This document shows positions 1 to 9,779 of a stretch of 64,000 bases of DNA, in pieces. Both the position numbers and the translations under genes were made by a program. Position 1 is the stretch's first letter; each line of letters starts with the position of its first letter. The stretch is from the NCBI RefSeq assembly GCF_000425625.1, contig NZ_KE384407.1:45396-109395 (forward strand), read 5' to 3'. Under the pieces are notes generated by a model, which saw nothing but the letters and a program-made list of their open reading frames with translations, searched no databases and was not told the DNA's origin. The DNA is from Stutzerimonas azotifigens DSM 17556 (GTDB lineage: Bacteria > Pseudomonadota > Gammaproteobacteria > Pseudomonadales > Pseudomonadaceae).

Positions 1-281
1 GGGAGAAGGGAAAAGCTGCGGCCACGCGGTGAACCCGTAGGAGCAGGCTCTGCCTGCGACCCGGACCCGCACGGCACAGCTACCCTCATCCGGCCCTGCG
101 GACCACCTTCTCCCGCGGGGAGAAGGGAAAAGAGGCGCTGCCTGCGACCATGGCACGAGCTGCCGGCCACGCGTGGCCAACCCCCTATCCCTCCGGGAGA
201 GGGCCAGGGGTGAGGGCCTGCCCTTCCCGTTCGCGAGCAAGCTCGCTCCTACGGGATTGCGAATGCCTTGCCTGCTTCCCG
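1..281. repeat. Gene-free 3' flank of gdhB filled with dispersed repeats
   Basis: No gene is visible here. The stretch holds at least three dispersed repeat types seen again later in the window: a GTAGGAGCAGGCTCTGCCTG element (37-61), a CCCTCATCCGGCCCTGCGG / TTCTCCC...GGGAGAAGGG element (about 83-132, with a fragment at 1-14), and a palindromic REP-like GCGAGCAAGCTCGC unit (about 229-255). They look like intergenic REP-type sequences downstream of gdhB. Confidence 0.7.
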
Positions 282-3200
282 TCAGGCGCTCGGCGGGCTC
301 TGCGTCAGGTCCTGCAGTTCCCGGCTGGCCACCGCGTACATGGCGTAGTCCGGCTGCGTGGCGTTACGCAGGTCGGCGAGCATGCGTCGCCAGCGCTCCA
401 CCTGCTCCTCCCGCTGGGCCATCCACAGGGCCACGCGCTCCTTCGGCGCGCCCTGGTGGTCGCCCATCTGCAGCACCGAGACGGTGATGGCGCGCTGTTG
501 CAGATCGAGGTCGTCGCGGAAGGCTTCGCGCGCCAGCGCCTGCCAGTTGCTACCGACCGGCAGCGAGGTGAGCTGCTGGAGGTACCAGGGAAGGTCCAGC
601 GCACCGCCGACGGAGAAGTAGGTGGTCGCCACCTGCTCCAGCGGCTGCCCGGTGACGTCCGCCGCCTCGATGATCGGCAGCAGCGTATACAAATGGCTGG
701 TGCCGGCGACCACGCGCGCCAGTTCCTCCGGGATGCCGGCCTCGATGTACTGCTCGTAGCGTGTTTGCCACTGCGCATGCGCCGAGCCCTCGAGCAGCTC
801 CCCCAGGCGCGTGTAGAGCGCCTCGACGCGCGGCCCGAAATGTTCCACGTCGCGGGTGGCGTCCAGCTGCCCGCGGCGGTTGCGCAGGAACCAGCGGGTG
901 GCGCGCCGGCCCAGGCGGGTGAGCTCATCCAGCAGCACGTTCTGCAGGTCGGCGGGCACGCGGTAGTCCAGTTCCTCGATCTGCCGCCACCAGTGGCGCA
1001 GGTGGAAGATGTCGCGCACCACGATGTAGGCGCCGGCCACGTTCGCCTGGCTCATCCCGGTGGCCTCGACCAGGCGATGGGCGAAGGTGATGCCCATGTT
1101 GTTCACCAGGTCGTTGGCGATCTGCGTGCTGACGATCTCGCGGCGCAGGCGGTGGCGGTACATGGCGTCCGGATACTGCTCGGCCATGCGCCGCGGGAAG
1201 GCCGTCTCCATCTCGCGCATGAAGTACGGGTCGTCCGGCACCGCGGATTTGAGCAGGGCCTGCTTCAGGTCGATCTTGGTGTAGGAAATCAGCACCGACA
1301 GCTCCGGGCGCGTCAGCCCCTTGCCTTCGGCGGCGCGCTGCTCGATGGCGTCATCCGCGGGCAGGAATTCCAGCGTGCGGTCGAGCAGCCCCTCGGCCTC
1401 CAACGCGGCGATCAGGCGCCTGAACTCGCCGGCGCGCTCATGGGCGCGGAAGCTCGCCTTGGAGATGGCCTGGGTCTGCTTGTAGTTGTCGTGCAGCACC
1501 AGTTCGGCCACCGCGTCGGTCATCTCGGCGAGCAGCTGGTTGCGCTGCTTTTCGGTCAGGTCGCCGGCGCTCACCACCTCGTTGAGCAGGATCTTGATGT
1601 TGACCTCGTGGTCGGAGCAGTTCACCCCGCCGGCGTTGTCGATGAAGTCGGTGAAGCTGGCGCCGCCGGCGAGGTTGAATTCCACCCGACCGAGCTGGGT
1701 CATGCCGAGGTTGCCCCCCTCGCCCACCACTTTCGCGCGCAGCTCGTTGCCGTTGACCCGCAGGACGTCGTTGGCCTTGTCGCCGACGTCGGCGTGGCTC
1801 TCCTCGCTGGACTTGACGTAGGTGCCGATGCCGCCGTTCCAGATCAGGTCGACCGGCGCCTTGAGCAGCGCATGGATGAGTTCGGCCGGGGTCAGCTGGT
1901 CGGCCTCGATGTCGAAGCGCGCCTTCATCTGCGGGCTGATGGCGATGCTTTTGGCCGAACGGGCGAACACGCCACCACCCTCGGAAATCAGCGAGGCGTC
2001 GTAATCGGCCCAGGACGAGCGCGGCAGCTCGAACAGCCGCTGGCGTTCGGCGAAGCTGGCGGCGGCGTCCGGGTTCGGGTCGATGAAGATGTGCAGGTGG
2101 TTGAAGGCGGCCACCAGCTGCACCGTCCCGGACAGCAGCAGGCCGTTGCCGAACACGTCGCCGGCCATGTCGCCGATGCCGATGACACTGATCGGGTCGG
2201 TCTGCACGTTGATCCCGCGCTCGCGGAAATGCCGCTGCACCGAGACCCAGGCGCCCTTGGCGGTGATGCCCATCTTCTTGTGGTCGTAGCCCGCCGAGCC
2301 ACCAGAGGCGAAGGCGTCGCCGAGCCAGAAGCCGTAGTCGGCGGCGATGCCGTTGGCGATGTCGGAGAAGGTCGCGGTGCCCTTGTCCGCCGCCACGACC
2401 AGATAGGGATCGTCCTCGTCGTAGCGCACCACGCTGGTCGGCGGCACCACCTGGCCTTCCTTCAGGTTGTCGGTGATGTCCAGCAGGCCGCTGACGAAGA
2501 TCCGGTAGCAGGCGATCGCCTCGGCCTGGATTTCGTCGCGCGTTCCACCGCTCGGCAGCCGGCGCGGCACGAAGCCGCCCTTGGCGCCGCCGGGCACGAT
2601 GACGGCGTTCTTCACCTGCTGCGCCTTGACCAGCCCGAGCACCTCGGTGCGGTAGTCCTCCTCGCGGTCGGACCAACGCAGGCCGCCGCGCGCCACCTTG
2701 CCGCCGCGCAGGTGCACGCCCTCGACGCGCGGCGAGTAGACGAAGATTTCGTAGCGCGGCACCGGCCGCGGCAGTTCCGGGATGGCGCGCGGATCGAACT
2801 TGAAGCTGAAGTAGTCCTTGGCCCGTCCGGCGGCGTCCGGCTGGTAGAAGTTGGTCCGCAGGGTCGCCTTGATCAGCGCCAGGTAGCGCCGCAGGATGCG
2901 GTCCTCGCTGAGCACCGCGACGTTGTCCAGCGCGGCGAGGATGGCCTGCTCCAGGCGCTGCTGCTTGTCGGCCAGGTCTTCGTCGCCGAGCTTGCGGGCG
3001 AGGTAGAAGCGCATCTTGAACAGCCGCACCAGCTCGCGCGCGATGGCAGTGTGGTTGAGCAGCGCCGAGGCGATGTAGCCGAGGTCGAAGCCCATGCGGA
3101 TCTGCTTCAGGTAGCGGGCATAGGCGCGTAGCAGCGCGACTTCACGCCAGGTCAGCCCGGCGGTGAGTACCAGGCGATTGAAGGCGTCGTTCTCGGCCTG

Positions 3201-5129
3201 GCCGTTCACCGTGGCGATGAAGGCGTCCTGCAGCGGCTCGTTGATTTCCAGCAGGTCGATTTCCAGCCCTTCGGCGTAGGTGAAGGCGAAATCGTGGATC
3301 CAGAACACCCGGCCGTCGCGGCGCTGCAGCCGGTACGGGAACTCGCCGAGCACGCGCAGGCCAAGGTTCTCCAGGATCGGCAGCACGTCCGACAGCGGCA
3401 GCGGCCGGTCGATGTGATAGAGCTTGCAGTGCAGCCGGTTATCCTCGGCGATGATGGGCTGATAGAAGCTCATCAGCAGCGGGCGCTCCTCCGACAGGCT
3501 CTGCATGTGCTGCATGTCCACCGCTGCCGAATGCGCCGGGAAGCGCTCGCGGTAGCCGGCCGGGAAACCCTTGGGAAAGTCGTGCAGCAGCAGGTTGCCC
3601 TGGGCTTCGCCGAAGCGCTCGACCATCAGGCTGGCGTATTCGTCCTGCCAGGTGCGGCAGGCCTGCACCACCTCCTGCTCCAGCTGCGCCACGTCGATCG
3701 ACAGTTGCCGCGACGGATCGATGCGCAGGATGAACTGCACCCGGGTCAGCACCGATTCGGAGAAGTAGGTCCAGAACTCGCAGTCGCTGGCCTGCAGGTG
3801 CTCCATCAGCACCTGCTGGATCTTCAGCCGCGTCTCGGTGGAATACAGGTCGCGCGGCACGTAGACCAGGCAGTAGCAGAAACGGCCGTAGGGGTCGGTG
3901 CGCAGGAACAGCCGCAGCTTGTTGCGCTCCTGGATCTGCACGATGGCGATGGCGGTCTCGAACAGCTCGTCCACCGGCGTCTGGAACAGCTCGTCGCGCG
4001 GCAGCACCTCGAGCACCTGGGCCAGCTCCTTGTCCAGGTGCGCGGAGCTGCCGAAGCCGGAGCGCTCCACCAGCGCCTCGACTTTGCGCCGGATGAAGGG
4101 AATGTCGCGCACGCTCTGGGTGTACACCGAGGAGGTGAACAGGCCCATGAAGCGGCACTCGCGCATCACCCGACCGTGCTCGTCGAGCTGGCGGATGGAG
4201 ACGAAATCCGGATAGGCCGGGCGGTGCACGCGGCTCGGCACCGCGGCCTTGGCGAAGGACAGCAGCAGAGGCTCGCGCAGGTATTGCACGGCGCGCGGCT
4301 CGATGTGCAGCTCGGCCTCCGACAGGCCGACGCGCAGCCGCTTGGACAGCCCGAGCAGGGAGCCTTCGTCGTAGACGATCTGCCCGCCGTCGGGCCGCTC
4401 CTCGACGGTGAACTCCTCGTAGCCGAGGAAGGTGAAGTGGTCGTCCGCCAGCCACTCCAGGAAGGCGCGGATCTCCGGCAGTTCGGGTTCGGCGGCGGCG
4501 TTGGCACCGTTCAGGCCCGCGGCCAGCTCGCTGGCCTTGGCCTTCATCACCTCGAAGTCGCCGACCGCCAGGCGCACGTCGCTGAGCACGCTGAGCAGCG
4601 CCTGCTCGAGTTCGCGCAGTTCCGCGGCGCTGGCCGTGCGGTCGATCTCCAGAAAGATCAGCGACTCGGGGCGGCTGTCGGTCGTGGCGGCGCCCCTGGG
4701 CGACAGCTGCAACAGATTGCCCTCGGCGTCGCGGCGCACCTGCAGCACGCTGTTCTGCAGGGTGTGGATGCTGTAGCGGCGGCGGGTGAGCTCCATGCGC
4801 ACCGAGTCGACCAGGAACGGCAGGTCCGGATGCAGCACCTCGACCACCGTGTGGGTGGACTGCCAGCCGTGCTTCTCGTAGTCCGGGTTGAACACGTGCA
4901 CCACCGGTGCGTCCGGCTCGTGGTGCTCGAGCAGGCGCCAGGTGGCCAGGGTGGAACCGACCAGGTCGGACATGCGCCGCTGGGTCAGCTCCGCGAGCGG
5001 TGTGATGCCGAAGAACTGCTCGGCGAAGAGCCCCACTTGTGGCAGGAAGTCATCGCCTACGTGCTGCGCCAGGGCCGTTTTCAGTTGGTGCTGGAAATCG
5101 GCCTTGCTGGTCGCGCTGAAGAACGCCAT
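282..5129 (-). CDS. gdhB: NAD-specific glutamate dehydrogenase, large 180-kDa type
   Basis: Cytoplasmic enzyme that oxidatively deaminates glutamate to 2-oxoglutarate and ammonia with NAD, feeding glutamate carbon into the TCA cycle. The 1615-aa length is the usual length of the L-180 class (about 1600 aa), with long N-terminal ACT-like regulatory regions before the catalytic core. Core signatures are visible: VKNAVIVPGGAKGG near residue 845, ADKGTATFSDIAN near 916, and the nucleotide-binding GIGDMAGDVFGNG near 986. The ATG at 5129 has a GGAG ribosome site 8 bases upstream. It stands alone on the minus strand. Its place beside a probable 5-oxoproline import and hydrolysis regulon is metabolically sensible, because 5-oxoprolinase makes glutamate. 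Family assignment is very secure. Confidence 0.97.
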   Translation of the reverse strand: MAFFSATSKADFQHQLKTALAQHVGDDFLPQVGLFAEQFFGITPLAELTQRRMSDLVGSTLATWRLLEHHEPDAPVVHVFNPDYEKHGWQSTHTVVEVLHPDLPFLVDSVRMELTRRRYSIHTLQNSVLQVRRDAEGNLLQLSPRGAATTDSRPESLIFLEIDRTASAAELRELEQALLSVLSDVRLAVGDFEVMKAKASELAAGLNGANAAAEPELPEIRAFLEWLADDHFTFLGYEEFTVEERPDGGQIVYDEGSLLGLSKRLRVGLSEAELHIEPRAVQYLREPLLLSFAKAAVPSRVHRPAYPDFVSIRQLDEHGRVMRECRFMGLFTSSVYTQSVRDIPFIRRKVEALVERSGFGSSAHLDKELAQVLEVLPRDELFQTPVDELFETAIAIVQIQERNKLRLFLRTDPYGRFCYCLVYVPRDLYSTETRLKIQQVLMEHLQASDCEFWTYFSESVLTRVQFILRIDPSRQLSIDVAQLEQEVVQACRTWQDEYASLMVERFGEAQGNLLLHDFPKGFPAGYRERFPAHSAAVDMQHMQSLSEERPLLMSFYQPIIAEDNRLHCKLYHIDRPLPLSDVLPILENLGLRVLGEFPYRLQRRDGRVFWIHDFAFTYAEGLEIDLLEINEPLQDAFIATVNGQAENDAFNRLVLTAGLTWREVALLRAYARYLKQIRMGFDLGYIASALLNHTAIARELVRLFKMRFYLARKLGDEDLADKQQRLEQAILAALDNVAVLSEDRILRRYLALIKATLRTNFYQPDAAGRAKDYFSFKFDPRAIPELPRPVPRYEIFVYSPRVEGVHLRGGKVARGGLRWSDREEDYRTEVLGLVKAQQVKNAVIVPGGAKGGFVPRRLPSGGTRDEIQAEAIACYRIFVSGLLDITDNLKEGQVVPPTSVVRYDEDDPYLVVAADKGTATFSDIANGIAADYGFWLGDAFASGGSAGYDHKKMGITAKGAWVSVQRHFRERGINVQTDPISVIGIGDMAGDVFGNGLLLSGTVQLVAAFNHLHIFIDPNPDAAASFAERQRLFELPRSSWADYDASLISEGGGVFARSAKSIAISPQMKARFDIEADQLTPAELIHALLKAPVDLIWNGGIGTYVKSSEESHADVGDKANDVLRVNGNELRAKVVGEGGNLGMTQLGRVEFNLAGGASFTDFIDNAGGVNCSDHEVNIKILLNEVVSAGDLTEKQRNQLLAEMTDAVAELVLHDNYKQTQAISKASFRAHERAGEFRRLIAALEAEGLLDRTLEFLPADDAIEQRAAEGKGLTRPELSVLISYTKIDLKQALLKSAVPDDPYFMREMETAFPRRMAEQYPDAMYRHRLRREIVSTQIANDLVNNMGITFAHRLVEATGMSQANVAGAYIVVRDIFHLRHWWRQIEELDYRVPADLQNVLLDELTRLGRRATRWFLRNRRGQLDATRDVEHFGPRVEALYTRLGELLEGSAHAQWQTRYEQYIEAGIPEELARVVAGTSHLYTLLPIIEAADVTGQPLEQVATTYFSVGGALDLPWYLQQLTSLPVGSNWQALAREAFRDDLDLQQRAITVSVLQMGDHQGAPKERVALWMAQREEQVERWRRMLADLRNATQPDYAMYAVASRELQDLTQSPPSA

Positions 5130-5379
5130 GTTTTCGCTCCGCTAGGACTTGTCGTGGGTGAAGGCCGGCCGGGCACGGGGAAAGGGCAGCGTGATCGGCC
5201 GGTCGAACGGGCCATCGAGGACTGCGGCGCACCAACTTCCGAATCGCACGACGCTGCACGTCCTTGTCGGGCCTCAAGGGGCCTGACGATCCGGGATGCC
5301 GGACCGTCACGCCGACTGTTCAGATATGAGTGCGAGTCTCCAGTTCCCCCGTATTGCGCAACAGCCTACCTGCGCCCCG

Positions 5380-6684
5380 CTACCGCCCCATGACCGCCTG
5401 CGGCAGCACCAGGACGATCTGCGGAAAGAGCGTGATCAGGATGGTCGCCAGCACGATCAGGAAGAAGAACGGCATGCTGGCCCGCGCCACCGACCACAGG
5501 TCCCGCCCGGTCAGGCCCTGAATCACGAACAGGTTGAATCCCACCGGCGGCGTGATCTGCGCCATCTCCACCACCAGGATCACGAACACGCCGAACCAGA
5601 GCAGGTCGATGCCCGCCGCCTGGATCGCCGGCATCACCACCGCGGTGGTCAGCAGGATGATCGAGATGCCGTCCAGGAAGCAGCCGAGCAGGATGAACAG
5701 CACCGTGAGCGAAAGCAGCAGCAGGTACGGCGACAGCTCCCTGGCGACGATCCAGTCGGCCAGCGCCGAGGGCAGCCCGGTGAAGCTCATGGAGGCGGTC
5801 AGGTAGTGCGCGCCGAGCAGGATGAAGAAGATCATGCAGGAGGTGGCGACCGCCCCCATCAGGCTGGCGGTGAAGGTTTCGCGTGTCAGCGAGCCCGACA
5901 CCGCAGCGATGATCAGGGCGCCGACCACGCCGACCGCCGCCGCCTCGGTGGCGGTCGCGATGCCGGCGTAGATCGAACCGATGACCGCGACGATCAGCAG
6001 CGCCACCGGGATCAGCAGGCGCGCGCGGACCAGCTTCTCGCGAAACGACAGCCGCTCGCTTTCCTCCGGGACCTGCTCGCGGTTCAGCATCGACCAGAGC
6101 ATCAGGTAGCCCGAGAAGATCGCCAGCAGCAGGAGCCCCGGCAGCAGCCCGGCGATGAACAGCCGCGAGATCGAGACCTGGGCGGCGACGCCGTAGACGA
6201 TCATCATGATCGACGGCGGGATCAGCAGGCCCAGCGTGCCGGCGCCGGCGAGCGAGCCCATGGAGATCGCCTCCGGATAGCCGCGCGATTTCAGCTCCGG
6301 CAGCGAGATGCGGCCGATGGTGGCGGCGGTGGCCGCCGAGGAGCCGCTGACCGCGGCGAAGATGCCGCAGCCGAACACGTTGGCGTGCAGCAACCGCCCC
6401 GGCAGGAACCGGACCCAGGGCGACAGGCCGTGGAACATGTCCTGCGAAAGCTTGGTGCGATAGAGGATTTCCCCCATCCAGATGAACAGCGGCAGCGCCG
6501 TCAGCGTCCAGCTCGCGCTGGAGGCCCAGGCGGTGGTCGCCAGGATCGGACCCGCCGGCGCGCCGCCGAAGACCTCCATGGCGATGATGCCCACGCCCAG
6601 CAGCGACAGGGCCACCCAGACGCCGCCGCCCAGCAGCACGAAGAGCGCGACCAGCAACGTCGCTGAGATGATGAAATATTCCAC
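5380..6684 (-). CDS. dctM: TRAP transporter large permease, DctM family
   Basis: Large membrane subunit of a tripartite ATP-independent periplasmic transporter, which moves an organic acid inward using the sodium or proton gradient. The 434-aa protein has about a dozen hydrophobic helices and typical DctM segments such as FGCGIFAAVSGSSAATAAT and GTLGLLIPPSIMMIVYG. The start is a GTG at 6684 (first residues MEYFIIS); its ribosome site is weak. It is the last gene of dctP-dctQ-dctM, 43 bases after dctQ. The substrate cannot be read from this subunit. A shared upstream motif links the operon to pxpABC, so 5-oxoproline is my leading guess. Confidence 0.93.
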   Translation of the reverse strand: MEYFIISATLLVALFVLLGGGVWVALSLLGVGIIAMEVFGGAPAGPILATTAWASSASWTLTALPLFIWMGEILYRTKLSQDMFHGLSPWVRFLPGRLLHANVFGCGIFAAVSGSSAATAATIGRISLPELKSRGYPEAISMGSLAGAGTLGLLIPPSIMMIVYGVAAQVSISRLFIAGLLPGLLLLAIFSGYLMLWSMLNREQVPEESERLSFREKLVRARLLIPVALLIVAVIGSIYAGIATATEAAAVGVVGALIIAAVSGSLTRETFTASLMGAVATSCMIFFILLGAHYLTASMSFTGLPSALADWIVARELSPYLLLLSLTVLFILLGCFLDGISIILLTTAVVMPAIQAAGIDLLWFGVFVILVVEMAQITPPVGFNLFVIQGLTGRDLWSVARASMPFFFLIVLATILITLFPQIVLVLPQAVMGR

Positions 6685-6727
6685 GGTTATCTCGCTGATT
6701 GTTGTTGGAGAACGGCCCGCGGCACGC

Positions 6728-7234
6728 TCACTCGCTCAGGGCGGGCTGCGCGTCGGCGACCTCGAAGCTGCGGTCCGTCAGCAGCGAGACCAACCTGTCC
6801 AGCATGGCGACCACCAGCACGGCGGTACCCAGCGCCATGGGCACCTGCGGCATCCACATCGGAATCGGCAGCAGCCCCGAGGACACCTCGCCGAACACAT
6901 AGCTTTCATGGACGAACAAGGCCGTGAACCAGGCCAGGTAGGCGACGATGACCAGGCCGACCAGCGTGCTGGCGATCTCCAGCAGGTGCTGGCCGCGTTC
7001 GGAAAGCGCCTTGAACAGCAGCGAGACGCGGATGTGCGCGCCACGGTGCAGCGCGTACGGCAGGCCCAGGAATCCCGAGGAGGCCATGGCGTAGCCGGCC
7101 AGTTCGTCCGACGAGGGCACCATGGTGCCGAACAGGCGGGCGATGATCTGGGTGACCACCAGTACGCAGATCAGCACCATGAACACGCCGGACAGCAGCC
7201 CACAGAATCCATAGAGCGGTTTTAGCGGCTTCAT
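6728..7234 (-). CDS. dctQ: TRAP transporter small permease, DctQ family
   Basis: Small four-helix membrane subunit that pairs with DctM; 168 aa from the chosen start MKPLKPLYGF. An upstream in-frame ATG at 7252 is possible, but an AGGGG ribosome site sits about 7 bases before the ATG at 7234, so the shorter form is preferred. Hydrophobic segments run near residues 10-30, 45-62, 85-105 and 125-145. It lies between dctP (53 bases upstream) and dctM and completes the operon. In a neighbouring reading frame it is joined to an unrelated shadow frame over dctP, so automated calls could mistake its start. Confidence 0.9.
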   Translation of the reverse strand: MKPLKPLYGFCGLLSGVFMVLICVLVVTQIIARLFGTMVPSSDELAGYAMASSGFLGLPYALHRGAHIRVSLLFKALSERGQHLLEIASTLVGLVIVAYLAWFTALFVHESYVFGEVSSGLLPIPMWMPQVPMALGTAVLVVAMLDRLVSLLTDRSFEVADAQPALSE

Positions 7235-7287
7235 GAAGTTACCCCTGTTCATGAATCCCGCCCCGGCCGGGGCGGGTTTGCACGGCT

Positions 7288-8274
7288 TCAGTTCTGGAAG
7301 GCGCCGACGACCTTCTGCCCGTCCTCGCCGGCCTTGCGCAGCCACTCGTCGGTCATGGTCCGGCCGATGTCGGCCAGCGCCGCCTCGATGTCCGCCGGCG
7401 CCTCGGCATGGATCTGCATGCCGTTGTCGGCCAGCTTCTTGACCAGCTCGCCGGTCTCGGCCTCGGCGGCCTGCCAGCCCTGCTCCTCGGCCTTGGCCGC
7501 GGCATCGAGCACTGCCTTCTGCGCGGCCTCCGGCAGACGGCCGAAGGCGCGGGCGTTGACGATCACCATGTTCTTCGGAATGAAGGCCTGCACGTCGTAG
7601 TAGTGCTTGGCGAAGTCCCAGGCCTGGGTGTCGACGCCGGTGGTCGGCGAGGTCAGCATGGCGTTGATCATGCCGGTGCTGAATGCCTGCGGCACCTCGG
7701 CGACGTTGATCACGGTGGGCACGGCGCCCATCAGCTCGACCATGCGCGAGGTCGCCGGGTTGTAGGCGCGGAATTTCATGCCCTTGAAATCGGCCATGCC
7801 GTTGACCGGCTTCTGCGTATAGATGCTCTGCGGCGACCAGGGCATGGCGTACAGCAGCCTGATGCCCTGCTTCTCCAGGCGCGCCTCGATCAGCGGGCGG
7901 CTGGCTTGCCACAGCTTGCGGGCTTCGGGATAGCTGCGGGCGAGGAACGGCACGCTGTCGGCTTCGAAGATCGGGTCCTCGTTGCCGAGCACCGACATCA
8001 GCACGTCGCCGGCCTGCACCTGGCCGGTCTGCACCGCGCGCTTGACCTCGGGGCGCTTGAACAGCACCGAGTTGCTGTGCACGCGGATCTGCAGTTCGTT
8101 GTCGGTAGCCGCCGCCACGTTCCTGGCGAATTCCTTGGCCACTTCGGTGATGGAATTGCCGTCGGGGTTCTCGACGGTCATGTTCCACCGCTCCGCGGCC
8201 TGGGCGTCGAACGTCGCCAGGCCGATGGCACAGGCGAGGGCCGGAAGGCCGAAGCGAGACATCAATGTTTTCAT
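7288..8274 (-). CDS. dctP: TRAP transporter periplasmic solute-binding protein, DctP family
   Basis: Periplasmic receptor of the TRAP system, 328 aa, with a signal peptide (MKTLMSRFG...) probably cleaved after DAQA. The segment KGMKFRAYNPATSRMVELMG carries the conserved arginine that in this family clamps the carboxylate of the ligand, so the substrate is very probably a carboxylic acid. The start at 8274 was chosen over an in-frame ATG at 8328 because GGAGAAAG precedes it and the signal peptide then begins properly. Bordetella homologues DctP6 and DctP7 are known to bind pyroglutamate. Together with the motif shared with pxpABC this makes 5-oxoproline a reasonable but unproven ligand. The dctPQM promoter should lie in 8275-8460. 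Confidence 0.92.
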   Translation of the reverse strand: MKTLMSRFGLPALACAIGLATFDAQAAERWNMTVENPDGNSITEVAKEFARNVAAATDNELQIRVHSNSVLFKRPEVKRAVQTGQVQAGDVLMSVLGNEDPIFEADSVPFLARSYPEARKLWQASRPLIEARLEKQGIRLLYAMPWSPQSIYTQKPVNGMADFKGMKFRAYNPATSRMVELMGAVPTVINVAEVPQAFSTGMINAMLTSPTTGVDTQAWDFAKHYYDVQAFIPKNMVIVNARAFGRLPEAAQKAVLDAAAKAEEQGWQAAEAETGELVKKLADNGMQIHAEAPADIEAALADIGRTMTDEWLRKAGEDGQKVVGAFQN

Positions 8275-8371
8275 GGGGACTTTCTCCAGTCGCTCTGTTG
8301 GCTTTGCTTGTCGGTATTCGTTACGCATTACGGTGGAGCTCGGTTCGAGTCTCGGCAGCCGGACAGGCGGT

Positions 8372-8407
8372 GTCCAACTAGAAAATCCGGCAACGCATGA
8401 TCGGAAA
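8372..8407 (+). promoter_or_regulatory. Bipartite operator-like site 1 (dctPQM promoter)
   Basis: GTCCAAC T AGAAAA, then 13 bases, then GATCGGAAA. The same arrangement with the same 13-base gap occurs at 9619-9654, 18478-18513 and 18569-18604. The site is 98-133 bases upstream of the dctP start. Probable binding site of a shared regulator, most likely the LysR protein encoded next door. The match is seen directly; the regulator is inferred. Confidence 0.65.
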
Positions 8408-8460
8408 ACCTTATGGGTTCAGATAGCGCATCCCTGCCACGCCGGCCTGCATGCGTGCAC

Positions 8461-8495
8461 AAAAAAGGGGCTTTCACCGCAATGGCGAAGCCCCC
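8461..8495 (-). terminator. Rho-independent terminator of the lysR gene
   Basis: Read on the minus strand: GGGGCTTCGCC, a short loop, GGTGAAAGCCCC with one bulged A, then six T. It lies 60 bases past the lysR stop codon and separates it from the dctP promoter region. Confidence 0.85.
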
Positions 8496-8555
8496 TCGTC
8501 CGAGGCGAAACGGCATGCCGGCGCCTGTGCCGATACGGGATCGGCCAGGAGACCA

Positions 8556-9509
8556 TCAGGCCGATTCCGACACCAGCACCGGCGCGCCCGGGTCCACCGG
8601 CCGCACCATGTCCGGGCCCATGCTGCGGGCGTACTCGGCGATCACCTCGTGCACCAGGGCGACCACGCTGTCGACCAGTTCCAGCCCGACGCCGGCGCGC
8701 CAGGTCGCGACGATATCCATCACCGGCGGCACCGGCACGTCGTCCAGCATCGCCAGCGCGCCCTGCCTGAGTTCGTCGGCGACCAGCGCGGGTGGCAGCG
8801 CGCCGATGCCGAAGCCGTCGCGGATCAAGCGCGTCATGGCGGCCACCGAGTTGACGCAGCTCACCCGGGGCGAGGCGATGTTGCTGGCGTGCAGCATGTT
8901 CAGCAGGTCCTGGTGCGGCCGTGAGTTCTTGGAAAAGGTGATCACCCGCTCGCGCGTCAGGTCGTCCAGCGACGGGTAGGCGCGATCGAAGATGGACCCC
9001 GAGGAAACCACCCACTGCACGGGATACTGCGCCAGCGCCTGGTTGCGCACCGAGTCGGCGCGCACCTCGTCGGTCTGGAAAATGATGTCCAGGTAGCCCT
9101 TCTGCAACTGGTCGCAGAGGTTCCGGGCGGTGTCGGCGGTGAGCTCGATCTCCACCGCCGGGTAACACTCCATGATTCGCGCTACGAATGAACTCAACCA
9201 GGTGTGCATGACCGTATCCATCGCACCGATGCGGATCAGGCCGCGCGTGTCCCCGACATTGCTGATCGACTGCTTCATCGCCTGCAGGGTGTCCATCATC
9301 TGCTCGGCGTATTCCAGCACCCGCTGGCCCTGCGCGGTCAGCGTGACGCCCTTGGAATCGCGCAGGAACAGCTGCACGCCGAGCTCGTCCTCGAGGGCTG
9401 CGATACGGCTTGAAATCGACGCCTGGGTGCTGAACAGCTTCTCCGCGGTGAGGCGGAAGCTCTTCAGCCTGGCTACCCAGACGAATGTCTCGAGAAATCG
9501 CATGTTCAT
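8556..9509 (-). CDS. LysR-family transcriptional regulator
   Basis: A 317-aa LysR-type regulator with an N-terminal winged helix (FLETFVWVARLKSFRLTAEKL, then TQASISSRIAALEDELG, about residues 5-62) and a C-terminal ligand-sensing domain. The start MNMRFLETF at 9509 is preferred to an ATG at 9593, which would add 28 residues before the helix-turn-helix. It is divergent from the porin gene, with 270 bases between, and sits just upstream of dctPQM, a usual layout for a regulator of both. Copies of a 36-bp motif in the porin, dct and pxp control regions make it the leading candidate regulator for all three. Its inducer is unknown; I infer a carboxylate such as 5-oxoproline. Confidence 0.92.
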   Translation of the reverse strand: MNMRFLETFVWVARLKSFRLTAEKLFSTQASISSRIAALEDELGVQLFLRDSKGVTLTAQGQRVLEYAEQMMDTLQAMKQSISNVGDTRGLIRIGAMDTVMHTWLSSFVARIMECYPAVEIELTADTARNLCDQLQKGYLDIIFQTDEVRADSVRNQALAQYPVQWVVSSGSIFDRAYPSLDDLTRERVITFSKNSRPHQDLLNMLHASNIASPRVSCVNSVAAMTRLIRDGFGIGALPPALVADELRQGALAMLDDVPVPPVMDIVATWRAGVGLELVDSVVALVHEVIAEYARSMGPDMVRPVDPGAPVLVSESA

Positions 9510-9618
9510 TGGCAGATGACGCTCCCTGCTTTGCTTGGGCCTGAGAGGTGCAAAATCACGCTCCGCCCGAAACGAGTGCAACGCCTGTGCCATCGCTCGG
9601 CTGTCGGCCCGATAGATT

Positions 9619-9654
9619 TTTCTTGTCGGGCGAAACTGCTTTTTCTCGTTGGAC
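9619..9654 (-). promoter_or_regulatory. Bipartite operator-like site 2 (lysR-porin intergenic)
   Basis: On the minus strand: GTCCAAC G AGAAAA, 13 bases, GACAAGAAA. It lies 110 bases upstream of the lysR start and 126 bases upstream of the porin start, suitable for autoregulation and divergent control. Same spacing as sites at 8372, 18478 and 18569. Confidence 0.65.
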
Positions 9655-9779
9655 GATTATTCCGCGAACTCCCAAGAATGCGCCGGCAGTAATCGAGCCC
9701 CCATAACTAGAACTTTACCGATCGCGCTCTGCCGGCAGCCGAGGGATCTACGGCTGCGCGCAACTTACAGGAGACTTCA

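Noticed and set aside
150-3131. A 993-codon plus-strand open frame opposite gdhB, and similar long frames opposite pepN, fadH and the Bat genes
   Set aside because: GC-rich codon use keeps antisense frames open. Their translations are low-complexity (rich in H, R, Q, G, A), have no family motifs, and lie exactly over strongly supported genes.
8304-8339. Fifth copy of the bipartite motif in the dctP leader (minus strand)
   Set aside because: GACAAGCAA fits the right box, but the left box matches GTCCAAC at only about 4 of 7 positions. Too weak to count.
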